64,000 nucleotides of DNA, taken from positions 22,180,001-22,244,000 of the forward strand of contig CM075673.1 of assembly GCA_037962975.1 (NCBI GenBank). Direction: 5' to 3'. The translations under genes were made by a program, and so were the position numbers. This document shows, piece after piece, positions 37,716 to 50,411 of the stretch (within the stretch, counting starts at the first letter, position 1; every line of letters begins with the position of its first letter). The DNA comes from Clitoria ternatea (lineage: Eukaryota; Streptophyta; Magnoliopsida; Fabales; Fabaceae). The notes under the pieces are model-generated. The model was not told where the DNA came from. It did no database searches and saw only the letters and a list, made by a program, of their open reading frames with translations.

Positions 37716-39636
37716 AATTTTTCACATTTATCTTAATAGTTAATATATATTACTGAAATATAAACTAGATTTTATATAATACAATTTATTGAGATAAAAA
37801 ATTATATTCTATTTACAAAATTAAATTATTTATTAGATAATCTATTCATCTTTGTTCACCTTCCTTTTTCATCCATTCGAATAAATAAAAGATACTAGTT
37901 TTTTCACTTATTTTTGTATTTATTTGTATTAATCCAAATAACGTAATTTTTTATTTTATTTTCAATCTATTTCTCATGAATTTATTTCTTTGTCAGATTT
38001 CGTTTCTCGATTAAAAAGAAGCGTTATTTAATCAAATGATAACAATACATTGAAAAGAACAAATGATCGAATCAGAAGTCAACGAGAAATATGCTTTTTT
38101 TTAGTATGAAAAGGAAAATGCTTCTTTGTCCAACTTCAAGACAAGCAAAGTGACTTGTCCCTTTTTTTATGTGGGTTCCGAGTTTAGCCTTTGAATTTAC
38201 TCTTATTAATTTGAGTTGCTTATGTTTTTTTTTTAATTGCCATGGTTAACTTAAAGTTACCTAGATGAAATGAAATACAGAAAAATAACTATGAACGAAA
38301 AATTTAGTCTTCACTTATTTATGTGAGTTAAAAATACGAATAATGAAAAAATAAATAAGAACCTTCAACAAAATGGTATAAATTACCGAGGGGCGCAAAA
38401 CAGGATGTGAAAAACACTTTAACATTAAATAAATAATAATAAAGGTAAAATAATATTTTCAGTATTTACAATTTTCTTTAAAATTTTTTGATTTTATCCT
38501 TTATTTTGTTTATGTCAATTTAGTTCTTTATCTGATTAACTTTTTTAAAAAATTTCCTCTTTTGACAACTTTAATATTTTATTTTGTCTATGTAAATTAA
38601 AACTCTTGATTTTATTAATGCTATTAATTTTTCCATTGTTTTTTCCTATAGCCATCCCAGGTGCCAACATCTCCTCATGCTCTTCCTAAAACTACATACT
38701 AAACCATCATCTACATCAACCACAAGTCAACATCCATAATCACAAACTTTCATAATAATCTCATCAAATTCTTCAAGTTAGAACAGCAAACCTCCAAAGG
38801 ATGTCTTCATTGTACCAGAGAAAGAGATTAAGGTAAAATGAGAGGAAAAAAAAGTGAGGATAAGGTTGAAAGGGAGGTTGATTACAATAAGAGGAAGGAG
38901 ATAAGATGATGGTGAAAAAGTTAACATTGTTAAGAAATTTAATAAAAAAAAGAAGCATTGTGAAAAAAGGATAAAGGATTAAATTGACAAAAAAATAAGA
39001 TAAATAACCAAAATAGAAATTAAAAATTCAATGGACTAAAAATATATTTTTATTGATAATAAATACTAAAAATTTTTGTATATACTATTTAGAAGGGGTG
39101 AGAAACTTTAACTATAATTAGGTTTTAAATATGACTGATTGTAGTTATAAGGATGATATATTGATAATAAAAATAAATAAATATGGTAATAAATAATATA
39201 AAAATTTTGTTTATAAGAAATTATAAAAATTTCAATTTTTTAAGTTTTGCAAAAAAATTTCTCATTTATTTATTTCAATTCACTTATTTTTCCTTTTATC
39301 TAAATAAGAGAAGAATATAATTTCAATTCATTCTTTATGTTTACCATCCATTCATGCAACACTTTTTTTATTTCATTTTTATCTTTCATAATATTCCTTT
39401 TTTTTCATTTTTTTCATTTTTTAAAAACAATATGGGTGGCGTAACAAAAGCAAGAGATAACACATTGAAATTGTGACTAGTTTGAAATTTGGAAAGACAC
39501 GAGGGAAAAAAAAGTTTGGAGATGAGGTGTGATTATAATTTTACTCTTGAAAAAACTTAAGTCAACTAGTGTATAAATCAATGCTTGAGTTACTTAACCT
39601 TATGGCAAGTGACACCTTCGCTTTCAACAATAAAAG

Positions 39637-39812
39637 GGTCGTTTGGTTGATCGTTAGGTCAATCAAACCGAGGTTTGATCAATGAAAAAATTTTTGTTGA
39701 TTCAACAAAGTTTTGACTGTTTCGAACAGCGTAAATAATCAATATTAACCATTAAATTTGTTTATTTTTATAACTTTGTTTCTAACTGAATATCAAACAA
39801 ACTCTAAATCTC
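39637..39812 (+). mobile_element. MITE, copy C of the 11560 family (best preserved)
   Basis: Left end 'gggtcgtttggttgatcg', right end 'atatcaaacaaactctaaat', core 'aataatcaatattaaccatt'. About 175 bp, non-coding. Confidence 0.55.
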
Positions 39813-40514
39813 TTGATTACCCCATTCATTTGAAAGAATTTAGTTGAAACCCTCCAAAAGCATACCTCATGGAATTCTATCAAAGCTATTTTGTTTTCTC
39901 TTTTAGCATACTAACTTACATATTTATTAAGTGGTCAATTAGAATGTTTTCCTATTATTTAAAAGTTAATATTTTTTCTCTAATTTTAAAAGGTTTACAT
40001 TTTCTAAATTGATAAGGTGTGAACAACATATTGATTATTAGAAAATGATAAATCTAATTTATCATATTTTAATTGATGTATTTTAACATATTTTTCTTAT
40101 ATCTTAAACTAGTCTATAAATCATTCAACATTTAAAACAAATTAGTTTAAATCATTCACTTTTGAAAATTATCACACTAATCTAGCATCATCTTCATCAT
40201 GTATAGGTGTTGTCATTAATTGGACCTTTGATAATGTAAATTTTTTATTACATGTTAGGTTAAGTTATAATATCAACATTATCGACGACTAAAAATATTT
40301 CGAAGGTTACAAACATCCTACAAAATACTATATTTACAACAAAATTCGTAAGAAAAACCATAGATAATTTATTTATTATATATCTTTTTTCATACCTAGT
40401 AAACATAGCACCTAAACCACTGTATCCTTCGCAAGCAATCTATCAAACAACTCCTCTAGGAATTCCATGTTTCCTCTCTTCGTGTATGAAACAATGAACC
40501 CAGTTCACAAAATC

Positions 40515-40615
40515 ACATTCCCTTCGTTTGGTTGGTCTAATGATGTAAATGATTAATATTAACTATTAATTTTTTTTTATTTTTAAAACTTAATGTCTTG
40601 GTTACCAAATAAGCA
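40515..40615 (+). mobile_element. MITE, copy D of the 11560 family, shorter
   Basis: Reads 'ccttcgtttggttggtctaa', then 'gtaaatgattaatattaact', then 'ttggttaccaaataagc'. It is an internally deleted relative of 39637-39812. Confidence 0.5.
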
Positions 40616-41109
40616 CAATGGAACATTTTGCTCGTACACATTTCACATACATATTGATACTAGTGGTATATGTTAACATACAAATCAAAGGCAAAGCCAC
40701 CAGGCAAAGAAGCTAAGAGCTTAAAACGGTGTCTGATGGGTGGCACAAGTGGAAAGGAGAGCAAAGAAGATTAAGAAGTGTTTATTTGGTATATTAAGTT
40801 TATAATTTTCTAAAACTTATTAGAACTATTTATTGAACATAAAAAATAAGTAGTTGATAACTTTTCAAAAGTTATAAACTTTTATTTTTTTAAAAACCAC
40901 ATGAGATAACTTAAGATTTTTCAAAAATTATAAACTCTCTTATATTATCATTTTTATCCTTATATTTTTTTTAAAACATGATAATTTTTGTCTCTTACAT
41001 AATTAAACATTATACATGTCATTTAAAGTTATTTAATACAATTTAAGTTAGTTTTACCAAACAGGTCTATTTAAATAAATTTATTAAAAAAATATAAGAC
41101 ATAAACTAT

Positions 41110-44095
41110 TAAAAAAATATAACTTTGTTTCCCAACTTCTTGAAAAATTTCATAACTTAAAGAAAAAATTGAGAGGGTGGCATGAGTCATATAGCCAAAA
41201 TTTAGTGGCTCGAATAGCAGAGGAGAAGAGAGCACTTCAGGAGCTAGACTTGAAGGTAGAGTTGTCAAGTCTTGATGAGGAGGAGGTGCGAAAGAGAAGG
41301 ATTATGCGGGAATATATTGGGGGTTGGAGTAGGTTGAGAGCGAGTATGTTGTAACAACAATAAAAAAATACAATGGCTTCATGAAGGTGATGAGAACTCA
41401 TCCTTTTTTCATTCATGGATAACTATGTAGAAGAAAAGGAATCAAATACATAGCATAGTGATCGGAGGGAGGATATGTGAAGAGGTTGAGGAGGTAAAAA
41501 GGGGGATCAAGGAGTATTTTGCTTCCTTTCTAGGGGAGGCGCAGAGTGGTAGACCAAGAATGAAAGGGGTTCTGTTTAGAAGGTTAGAAGGGGGTGAAGC
41601 TGAAAGGTTGATTAGACCTTTTACTGAAGAGGATGTGAAGGACACGATGTGGGATTGTGCGGGGAATAAGAGTCCAGGACCTGATGGTTATAATTTTAGC
41701 TTCATTAAACAATTTTGGGAAGTGGTTAAACCATATTTTTATAGATTCATAGATGAATTCCACTCTTATAGTTGTATTGTAAAAGGGGTCAATAGCTCAT
41801 TTTCAATGTTAATTCTGAAGAATGAGAATCCATAGGAGATTGGGGAATTTCTACTAATTCAGTTGGTTAGGTGTTTGTATAATGTTTTGTCAAAGTTGTA
41901 ATCGAACCGGCTAAGGCTTGTGTTAGATGAGGTGGTTTCCTATAATCAATTTGCCTTTATTCGTGGGATACAAATACTTGATAATATTTTTATTGCTAAC
42001 GAGACAGTGGACGATGCAAGGAGAAGAGGAACAAAATGTTTTCTCATTAAAGCAGATACAGAGAAGGCATATGATTCGGTGAATTGGGGCTTCTTGGATT
42101 ATGTGATGGAGCGGATGGATTTTCCATTGTTATGGAGAAAATGGATTGAGGAATGTTTAAGATCTGCTTTTATTTCTATTTTGGTTAATGAAAGTTCTAA
42201 TGAGGAGTTTATACTAGGAAGAAGGTTACGACAAGGAGATCCATTGTCTCCTTTCTTATTTGTATTTGTGGCAAGGGGTTGAGTTTATTATTTCAGAAAG
42301 CAATGAAGATGGGAGAGTTTAAGGGGATGAAGGTGGGGGAAGGGGAGTGTGTGGTGTCTCACTTACACTATGCAAATGGCACATTGGTGTTTGGTATGAC
42401 GGATTTAGCAAATGTGTTGACTATTAGAAGAGTGATGCAGGTGTTTCAGATATGCTCGGGTTTGAAAGTTAATTATACCAAGAGCTACATGGTGGGGGTT
42501 AATGTTCCATCAGATTGATTACAGGTAGCTGTAAATATAATGCAATGTAAGGTCGAAGGTTTGCCATTTAAATATCTGGGGTTGCCTATTGGGGATTCGC
42601 CTAGAAGGAAAAAGTTATGGGAATTGATGGTGTTGAAGGCAAAAAGGAAACTAGTTGGGTGAAAGTGTAGGAATTTATCATTTATAGTGCGTATCGTGCT
42701 AATTAAGTCTGTTTTGTCCTTTGTGCCAATTTATTTCCTGTCTTTCTTCAAAGCTTCTATAGGTATTGTCTCTTTATTGCACTCTATAATGTCTAATTTT
42801 TTATGGGTAAGGTGGAGGGGAAGAGGAAAATACATTGGGTTGCTTGGAAGGATGTGTGTTGTTCAAAGGAAGAAAGTGGGTTGGGGTTGAAAAATTTAGC
42901 ATTTTTTAACATTGCTCTTTTTATCGAAATGAAGGTGGCGTTTATTAGAAGATAGTCAACGTTTATATGTGAGGATGTTGATGAAAAAATATGGGGGGAC
43001 AATGGTTATGAGGGGGAATATGATAGAAATCCATCCTCATGGTGGAAAAATATATGTACTATAGATAAAAGAGAGGGTGGTGGTGGGGTTCATGTGTTTT
43101 TTGGTGATCAAGAATGATAAAAAAGGTGGTGGGGGATGGTACAAGTACGGGTTTTTGGAATGATAATTAGTGGGAAGGGATGTCATTCTAGGAACAGTTT
43201 TCACAGTTGTATTCTATAACCACGAATGAGACGGATTCGGTGGCTAGTGTGGTAAGGAGTGAGGGAGGTGGGGTTAATTGGAGGTGGAGGAGAAAATTAT
43301 TTGATTGGGAGGAAAGCTTGGTGCGGGAGATGGGAGATGAGTTGAGGAGGGTAAAGTTAAAAGAAAGGGTAGTGGATATGTGGGTGTGGTTAGGGGAAAT
43401 GGATGAAGGGTTTTCGGTTAAGAGTGTTTATAAGCTTTTATATGAGTCTAATGAGGTTCCAAACAGTTTATATAAAAGTGTGTGGAACAAATTTGTACCT
43501 CTTAAAGTTATATGTTTTACATGGCAAACATTGAAGGAGAGGATACCGTTGTGAAATGAATTGTTGAAGCGAGGAGTGGCAGTATCGAAGATATGCCTAA
43601 TGTGTCAAAGCTTAGACGAAACAGTATATCACTTACTATTCTCTTGCGATAAAGCTTATAGAATATGGGCTAAATGTTTACAATGGTGTGGTGTGTTGGG
43701 TGCATTAACTAATGATGATGGAAGTCACTTGTTGAGTTTCATTGGATTGTTTCTTTGTAATAAGGCACAACAAGAAATATGAAGTGTTATTTGGGTTGTT
43801 GTGATATGGTCATTATGACTAGAAAGAAACAAAGTTGTCTTTGATGATCATAAGTTAGATCTAAAGAAGATGTTTGATCTTATCCAAGTTAGAGTCTAGT
43901 CATGGTTAAAAGCATGTAAATATTCGTTTTGTTTTTTTTTTATGTTCTGTTGGTTAAAAAACCCAGTAATGTGTATTAAATCGTGTTAAATATTGACACA
44001 AGTGTTTCATGATGTATGATTTTATTGAGTATATCTTATACTCAATTGCTTTAAAGTTTATACAAATAAAGGCGGTTTGATTTTTCAAAAAAAGA
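41110..44095 (+). pseudogene. L1-type LINE, 5'-truncated and coding-dead
   Basis: Fragments in successive plus frames follow the order of a plant L1 ORF2. First a linker ending RGWHESYSQN (41169 onward) and PGPDGYNFSFIKQFWE (about 41670-41720). Then reverse transcriptase pieces KADTEKAYDSVNWGFLD (about 42048-42100) and RRLRQGDPLSPFLF (about 42218-42262). Then a YANGT at 42369-42383, where catalytic YADDT is expected, so both aspartates are lost. A zf-RVT-type tail follows (VWNKFVPLKVICFTWQTLKERIPL, then CLMCQSLDETVYHLLFSC at about 43590-43650). Stops or frameshifts interrupt it near 41353, 41835, 42278, 42518 and 43552. The 3' end is an A-rich tail after 'aataaaggcggtttgatttt'. The endonuclease domain and ORF1 are missing. 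Confidence 0.85.
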
Positions 44096-45740
44096 AAAAC
44101 TCATTTTTTCAAATGCACAAAAATAAAACGAGTGAGTTAGCTCCTCATAGAAGCGCATGAGAAAGGAGTCCTCGAAGTGTGCTATAGTTACTGTGTATGC
44201 AAGAAAAGTTAACAAATAAATTACATACAGATTTTGTTGTAAATATTTAAGTAGGATTTTTCCTATCAAAATCCACACAAAAAAAAAAAATGTTTCCACT
44301 TGCCATTTAGGACCAATCATCAAATATTAACCCAGGTCCAATTAAAGATGAAAATCTAACTATAAAATAATGCTTCGACTCTCATGAGACTTAGGTGCAT
44401 AATAATAATAAATAACTCAAAACTATCAAAATGCTAGTTACTCTTGATATTTCTTTTAATAAATTATATATTCATGTTATTCTTACAATATGGATTGCTT
44501 TACTATTTCAACTATCTTTAATTCTCATTTGGTACTAACCCACGTATCTAAGCCCTTTCTAATTTTGACTGCTACCAAAAAATCTTTTCAAAACTAATTT
44601 TAATGCTCTCAATAACCAGGGAATTTTGTTTTTGAATTCAAAAATAAGTGCTGAGAATCTTTTACTCTATTATTTCCTATTTATCATTTATTTTAAAACA
44701 AATTTATAGCTTTATATTTTCCTTATTGCCTAACCTAAACTTATTCATCATTCATATTATTTTTTATTGACAATGTTTCATAAATTTCTAGGTATATTTT
44801 TAGTTTGATACACACGTTTGGTTTCTAATGCCATTATTGTAATGTAAAGCTTGACATTGAACCATTTAAATAATCAAAATTAACTTTAAATTTGAGTTAA
44901 TAAATAAATTTCAGCAATCAAAGCTAATAACTTATGTTTCTAATTGATATAAATATTAAATATAGAATGAGGATAAGATGTGATTGAATGCATTTTGCTT
45001 CTTATCAAAAGGGATGAAAAGTGAGTTAAGGAAAAATGATGATGATAGTGATTGAACACAAAATAATCGGGTGACTCTATCTTGACAAAATAATATATTA
45101 TTCGGGATCTACTCATTTGTCAATTGTGGGGTTTGCAAAAATTCGGCGACAAAACTTTTCTATATCTCTTTTAAAATTATAATTAATTAAACAACTTTTC
45201 TAAATATTTTCAATAAAATTACGTCATTTCACTCTCCCAACTTTAAATGCTACAATTTTTAATTTTCCACTTTAAACAAACTGTCCCATTTTGGTTCCTT
45301 TATTTAATTATTATTAATAAAAATCTCAGTTGATCAAAATTTTAAAAATTTTCGGAAGTTGGATGGGTAAAATTCCTGGGTCTAAAATCACATATTTCTA
45401 AAAATTAAATAGTTAAAATTATGTAATTAAAAGTTTGAAGTATTAAAATTATAAAAATACCATATATCAGAGGTAGAAAATGTACTTTGGCCAAGAGATT
45501 TTTACGAATCATGTTTATGTTTCATTTTTAAAGAAGTCAAAAAAATTATATAAATTGTTTTGAGAATAATTTTCAAAATATATGCGAATTGAGTCAATAA
45601 ACTAGCTGAATATTAATAAGGTAACTGAAAATTTATAAGTTGATTGAAAGCTTAAAACTGGTAGTTGATAAACTAATTTATGATATCGGTATTTTTAGTT
45701 AAACAATAATTTAAAATAGAATTATGTTTAAGCATAGTTC

Positions 45741-45795
<55 letters not shown>

Positions 45796-46920
45796 TTGGA
45801 GTTGAGACAATAAAACTTTTTTTTATGGAGATTTAATGTTATTATATTTTTTGAGATTCAAATTTGAGAGTATATAATTATGAAGAATCACAGGGGAAAC
45901 ATGCATTGAAAAAGAAGTGGGATTTAAGAGGAAGAGGGAGATTGAAATAAAGGGAAATGGTTGGCAATTGTCTCAAAAGAAAGTATCTTTAGGCGTCAGC
46001 ATCAAACTTACTCACATGATCGTTGCTCACTGGGGACTTTTTATTTATGCTTTTAACTCTTAAGCATTTCCTTCTTCTTCCTGTTACTTTAACCATCGCC
46101 AAAATCAAAATTCATCCTTCTACACAATCTCTATTATTCCCACAGATTTATATTAAATTCTCTCTCACTCTCCTCTCATTACTATATCAATATTATTAGT
46201 TTAGTCTCTTTAAATTTTTTAAACTTTAGATTTACTTTTTGTATAAAATAAAGGTTAAGATTTGATACTTAATTTTTACTGTGTTTGGTTAAAAATTGGG
46301 AATGATATTATAAAATGGCTTTGTAAAACCTAAGTTGGGTTAAAATATATGTACGGATTTTTTTCCTTAACCAAACTAAGATGAGTTTAGGAAATTTGAG
46401 TTTAGGAAATTTAGGTATGACCATTCCTAATTTTTTTGAGACATAGAACATAACGAGTATAACTATAAAGGGCTTATAAAATAAATAAGTACTTTTTATT
46501 GTCAAATAAAGAATTATAATTTAAGTAATGAATTTAAAATTTGAAAATTAACAATAACACCATAATCTTTCCCCATGTTTTTTAATGTTTAACACTGGAT
46601 TAAGTTTAATTTAATTCTTCACTAATAGTCAAACAATGTTTAAAAAATTTAAAATTTCACTTCCCAAATATTTGTATCATAATTACACTAAAATTAAAAA
46701 TTTCTGTATAATACAATTAGGGATGAGAATCGATCGGATGACTCATTAACGGGCTATGGCCCAGCCTACTTAAGGACTTATTTGACTTGGCTTATTTAAT
46801 AAAAAGATGAGGCTAAAGCTTTTTTGAAAAGTTTATTTAGTTAAAGAGACTAATTTTAGGCTTTTGAAAAGAAAAATTTCTTAAAGTATTATTGTCTTTT
46901 TAAGATCTTATGTATAATAA
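44096..46920. other. AT-rich intergenic sequence
   Basis: No gene seen. Contains the (TA)n run at 45743-45790 and, at about 46715-46880, 'gggatgagaatcgatcggat' and 'gggctatggcccagcc' text that looks repeat-derived but has no clear ends. Small ORFs (44051-44323, 46308-46505) have no recognisable features. Confidence 0.5.
45743..45790. repeat. (TA)n microsatellite
   Basis: About 24 uninterrupted TA units. Confidence 0.95.
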
Positions 46921-46924
46921 GGGT

Positions 46925-47205
46925 TATCTTGATACTTGTACCACGTTCGATGGCGAACCTGGGGCCAGAACGGTCAAGTCGAGGATCCTGGTCATTGATG
47001 TTTAGTCTCCATATAACGACATCATAGATCGTCCCACCTTGAATGCCATAGAGGCTATTGTCTCGACCTTATACCTCCTTATCAAGTTCATTGATAAGAA
47101 TAACAAAGTGTCTTTAGTTCGGGGTGATCAAGAGATGACAAGATACTATTATAACCTTAGCCTAAACATGGTGAAGTTGGAAGCAATCAATAAAAATGCA
47201 AGCTA
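46925..47205 (+). pseudogene. Ty3/gypsy (Tat-type) protease-region fragment
   Basis: The plus frame reads GYLDTCTTFDGEPGARTVKS, then ILVIDV, stop, SPYNDIIDRPTLNAIEAIVS, then TLYLLIKF and VSLVRGDQEM. The 'VDV-SPYN-IIGRPTLN...VSTYHL-IKF...VRGDQ' pattern is that of the segment after the protease active site in Tat/Ogre-like polyproteins. One in-frame stop is visible, and IIGRP has become IIDRP. No flanking domain is recognisable. Confidence 0.7.
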
Positions 47206-47281
47206 ATGATGGGGGAGCGGCTGCCTGTGGCATCCCCTTGGTAGCTTCCATGACTCACCTTGGGGTCGAATAAAAGTAGGA

Positions 47282-48836
47282 GTGAATATTTCACGTTCGT
47301 CGTCTCGATAGCGAACCATTAAAACCCAAGGCGGTGCCAAAAATAATAACACAAAACACAAGCGGAAGAGATACAACAATCATGTACAAGGAGGGAAAAT
47401 AGAGAAGAGAAGCCCAAGGGCCCCAAAACCAACATACAATGAGCTAAAAATGCAAGAAAACCAAGTCAGGCATAATTTCGCTTAAGAAAGGTCAAACTCA
47501 CTTGAGCAAGCCAACAACTGTATCAGGTATCAATGTTTCGCTCAAACGAAACCGCCCTCGCTTGAGTGAGCAATGGACAGAATCAGATAGGCTACTCTCG
47601 CCTAAACGAGACACTACTCACTCAAGCAAGAAAACAATAGGGGAATCATATGAGACATCTCGCTCAAGCGAGTCTCACTGGCTTAAGCGAATGTTTCACA
47701 GGGAGTAGAGGTAGTTCATTCGCTCAAGCGACGTCATACCCACTTGGGCGAATAAGAGACAGAGAGCACCACTCCAATCTCGCTCAAGTGAAGCTACACT
47801 CGCTCGGACGAGAAACTCACAGTATCAAAATGTTCATCTTCGCTCAAGCGAGGTCCTCCTTGCTTGAGCGAGAATCCCACAATGGCAATTCAAGCTAACC
47901 CACTTAAGCGAGGTGATACCCGCCTAAGCAAAATCCATGCAGAGCCTAACAACTCGCTCAAGCAGGACCTATCTCGCTTAAGCAAGACTTATCTTGCTCA
48001 AGTGAGAAACACACAAAACCAACATTTCACCTATGGTCGGGGCTCGCTTGAGCGAAGGCACACTCGCTCAAGCGAGAAATGCAAATTTGGCAAAATTAGA
48101 ATTTTACAAGACACCTAACTTTTCCGTTTAGGCTTCGATTGATGCCAAATTTCATAAGCAACATGTTTTCATCATTTTGAGAGTAGCTGGTGAAGTCTGT
48201 TCGCCAAGATTTGGTCATATGGGCAAGATATGCAATATAATGTAGTATAGGCTTTGTATGCTTAACTAAGGGTATGAAGGTGTCCAAATGCAATACCAAT
48301 CATGCAATAGACATAAATACATATTCAATAGATACATCTTAACCTGTAGAGGTCATTTAGGGAGTCTAATTCCTACGTATACACAATATGGTGTATCCAA
48401 TCCCATGCAACCACCTTACAAATGTGCAGGCTCAAGTATTCTCCTAGTCAATAACTTTACCACCTCATAATCCATACACACTAGCTTCCTTCTATGACCT
48501 TGGCACACAGACTCATTTATATTACAACTATATTATACAATCACTTGCCAATGTCCAAATCACAATGTAAGAGTAATAGTGGCTCAGTGCCAAAGTCTAC
48601 TAAATAAAGTTTTCACCTAAACACACACATATAATATCTCCAACATAAACATACATATAGGTCACTTGGTCTAATATCCTTTCAATATAAAAACCATAAG
48701 GTTCAAGTTCTAGCGTCTATATTGTACACGCACAACTTGAGTCCATCATCAACCAACAAGTCACATAACCATATTAAAGACTCCCAAAATATCAAACCAC
48801 CATATTTACACTATGCACATATAAAATTAATAGTAG
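47282..48836 (-). repeat. Chromovirus-like LTR sequence, left part, split by the solo LTR 48837-50406
   Basis: The text has the layout of the Tekay-type LTRs further right: 'ataacacaaaacacaagcgg' near the left end, a word array (47478-48084), then AT/CA-rich non-coding sequence. I infer that it continues at 50412. The left boundary is a guess (TGAATATTTCAC at 47282). Confidence 0.45.
47478..48084. repeat. Array of hyphenated palindromes TCGCT-NN-AGCGA, about 60-bp period
   Basis: About 21 words of the form cgctcaagcgag / cgcttgagcgag / cgcttaagcga, each with 5-bp complementary arms around CA, TG or TA. They come mostly as two words per unit, with units starting near 47478, 47538, 47599, 47660, 47720, 47780, 47840, 47900 and 47953. 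Spacers of 13-25 bp differ much more than the words. The ORFs across it (47502-47708, 47650-47898, 47864-48118) are by-products of the array. Confidence 0.85.
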
Positions 48837-50406
48837 TGTTAACCCGGTGACGGCGTCTCAACGGTTCGTTTCTACCACCGGGTTTGTTAATTGGCAAGCG
48901 CACCAATCGTTTGTAGTTTTCAAAATTTAGATATCATTCCACTGGGATTGAAAGTCCAATAACAACAGTAATTTTCTATTTACTATGGTAAATGTGAAGG
49001 AAATTATAAACAAAAGAATGATTTATATACTGTTTATACAATATTCACAAGATAGCATGATTGAGTGATTCATAAGATAAAAGAAAATAAAATCTATCTA
49101 AAAAGACGAGTTGTAATCTAAAATAGGTAAGATACTTGAGATAAACACAGATAAATAAATTATGTTGGAAATTGGATCCCTAATCTAGAATAACAATGAG
49201 GAACTCAAGACATGCATATTTAATCATCAAGTTTCATGTCATTGCAGCTTAAAATCATTATAACCGATCCCTCGTGATATAAATTCTAAGAATTCACCGT
49301 AAAGTCCGATCCCTCGTGAGCTTTCTCAGTAAAAACTTGCATTAAGACCTGGCCTTATGGCAACAATGGTTAACAACCCCTATAGAATTGAGATACCAAG
49401 GGTATTCTAACTTTTTACTTTCGTCAAAACAAGTTTCAATACGGCATAAATAATCATTCTCCCGTTTGACATTTATACTAATAAAACCAATTTCGATACA
49501 CATGAAAATCATTCTCCCGTTTGACGTTCATATTAATAAAAGGTTGAGATACTAACATGGACTTGAATCATAAACATGCAGAGGTCGAATTCACAGCATT
49601 ATACTCAATAGATTAGTTCACCAATTCCAACATAAACAAATTAGTTACACATGGTAAAAGTAAAAACAACACTTACAGAGTTTGACATTACGAAGACGAT
49701 GGAAACTTCACGATACAACGATCACAATACACCGAAACACACTCAAGTATCTAGAAAACTATTCTAGAACTACAACTCACAAAAGAAGTACTCAAAGTCG
49801 AGCACAAGAGAGAAGAGAAAAGAATGAAATGTTGTGTATGGGATGGGATGAATGGTGTTGGATGGCCCTATTTATAGGGCTGAGCAAGGATGCTGACGCT
49901 ACGCGTCCCTGTGACGCTACGCGTCAGGCCCATGACTCAGCTTCCATTAAACAGCTGATAATGGCCACTACAAATTATAAAAATCAATCATGCTTGGCCA
50001 CTTGGATGTGTCTCCACTGTGTTTTGGCCATTTGTGCTGAGTGGGGTGACCCTTGTGGCTGAGTGGAGTGCCCATTATTGGGTCCAAGTGGAGTGGTTGG
50101 TCAAAGTGGAGGTGGAGACCACGCAGCACTGACGCTACGCGTGGCTGTGATGCGTAGCGTCAGCATCAAAAATAGCTGTTGATGCTAAGCGTGGGGTGAG
50201 GCTACGCGTCAGCTCCTCCAGTGTAATTTTCTCTTGATTTCTTAACTTTTTCACTGCAAAACTAGAGAAAATTGATCAAGGGCAGATTATTTCTAACAAC
50301 ACCCATTTATTGAATTTAAATCCTAATTTTCTAACAAATTAAACTAATTTTTATGATTTTTATGAAATTTTTATTTAAGCTTTTATTGAAAATTTGAGGA
50401 CTAACA
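48837..50406. mobile_element. Solo LTR (1570 bp) with TSD AGTAG
   Basis: Starts TGTTAACCCGG and ends GGACTAACA, with AGTAG directly flanking both ends (48832-48836 and 50407-50411). The flanks read as continuous LTR-like sequence of another family once it is removed. The interior is non-coding; it holds 'aattggcaagcgcaccaatc' near the left end and six GACGC-TAC-GCGTC-type words (49895-49926, 50131-50211). The ORF at 49682-50062 has no recognisable domain. The family cannot be named. Confidence 0.8.
49895..50211. repeat. Cluster of six GACGC-TAC-GCGTC-like palindromic words
   Basis: Words at 49895-49908, 49913-49926, 50131-50144, 50150-50163 (inverted), 50181-50194 (degenerate, GATGCTAAGCGT) and 50198-50211. 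Perfect versions have 5-bp complementary arms around TAC. They occur in close pairs. Confidence 0.8.
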
Positions 50407-50411
50407 AGTAG

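Larger units (their letters stand above)
34390..41109. other. AT-rich intergenic block with scattered small elements
   Basis: No gene is supported. It contains the TIR element at about 35085-35610, a direct-repeat pair (35848-35972, 36787-36912) and MITEs (37140-37220, 37468-37715, 39637-39812, 40515-40615), listed separately. ORFs such as 37199-37381 and 38773-38958 are short and without recognisable domains. Confidence 0.55.

Noticed and set aside
47478..48084. CRISPR-like array
   Set aside because: The words are short and variable, spacers are irregular, and the context is a plant retroelement.
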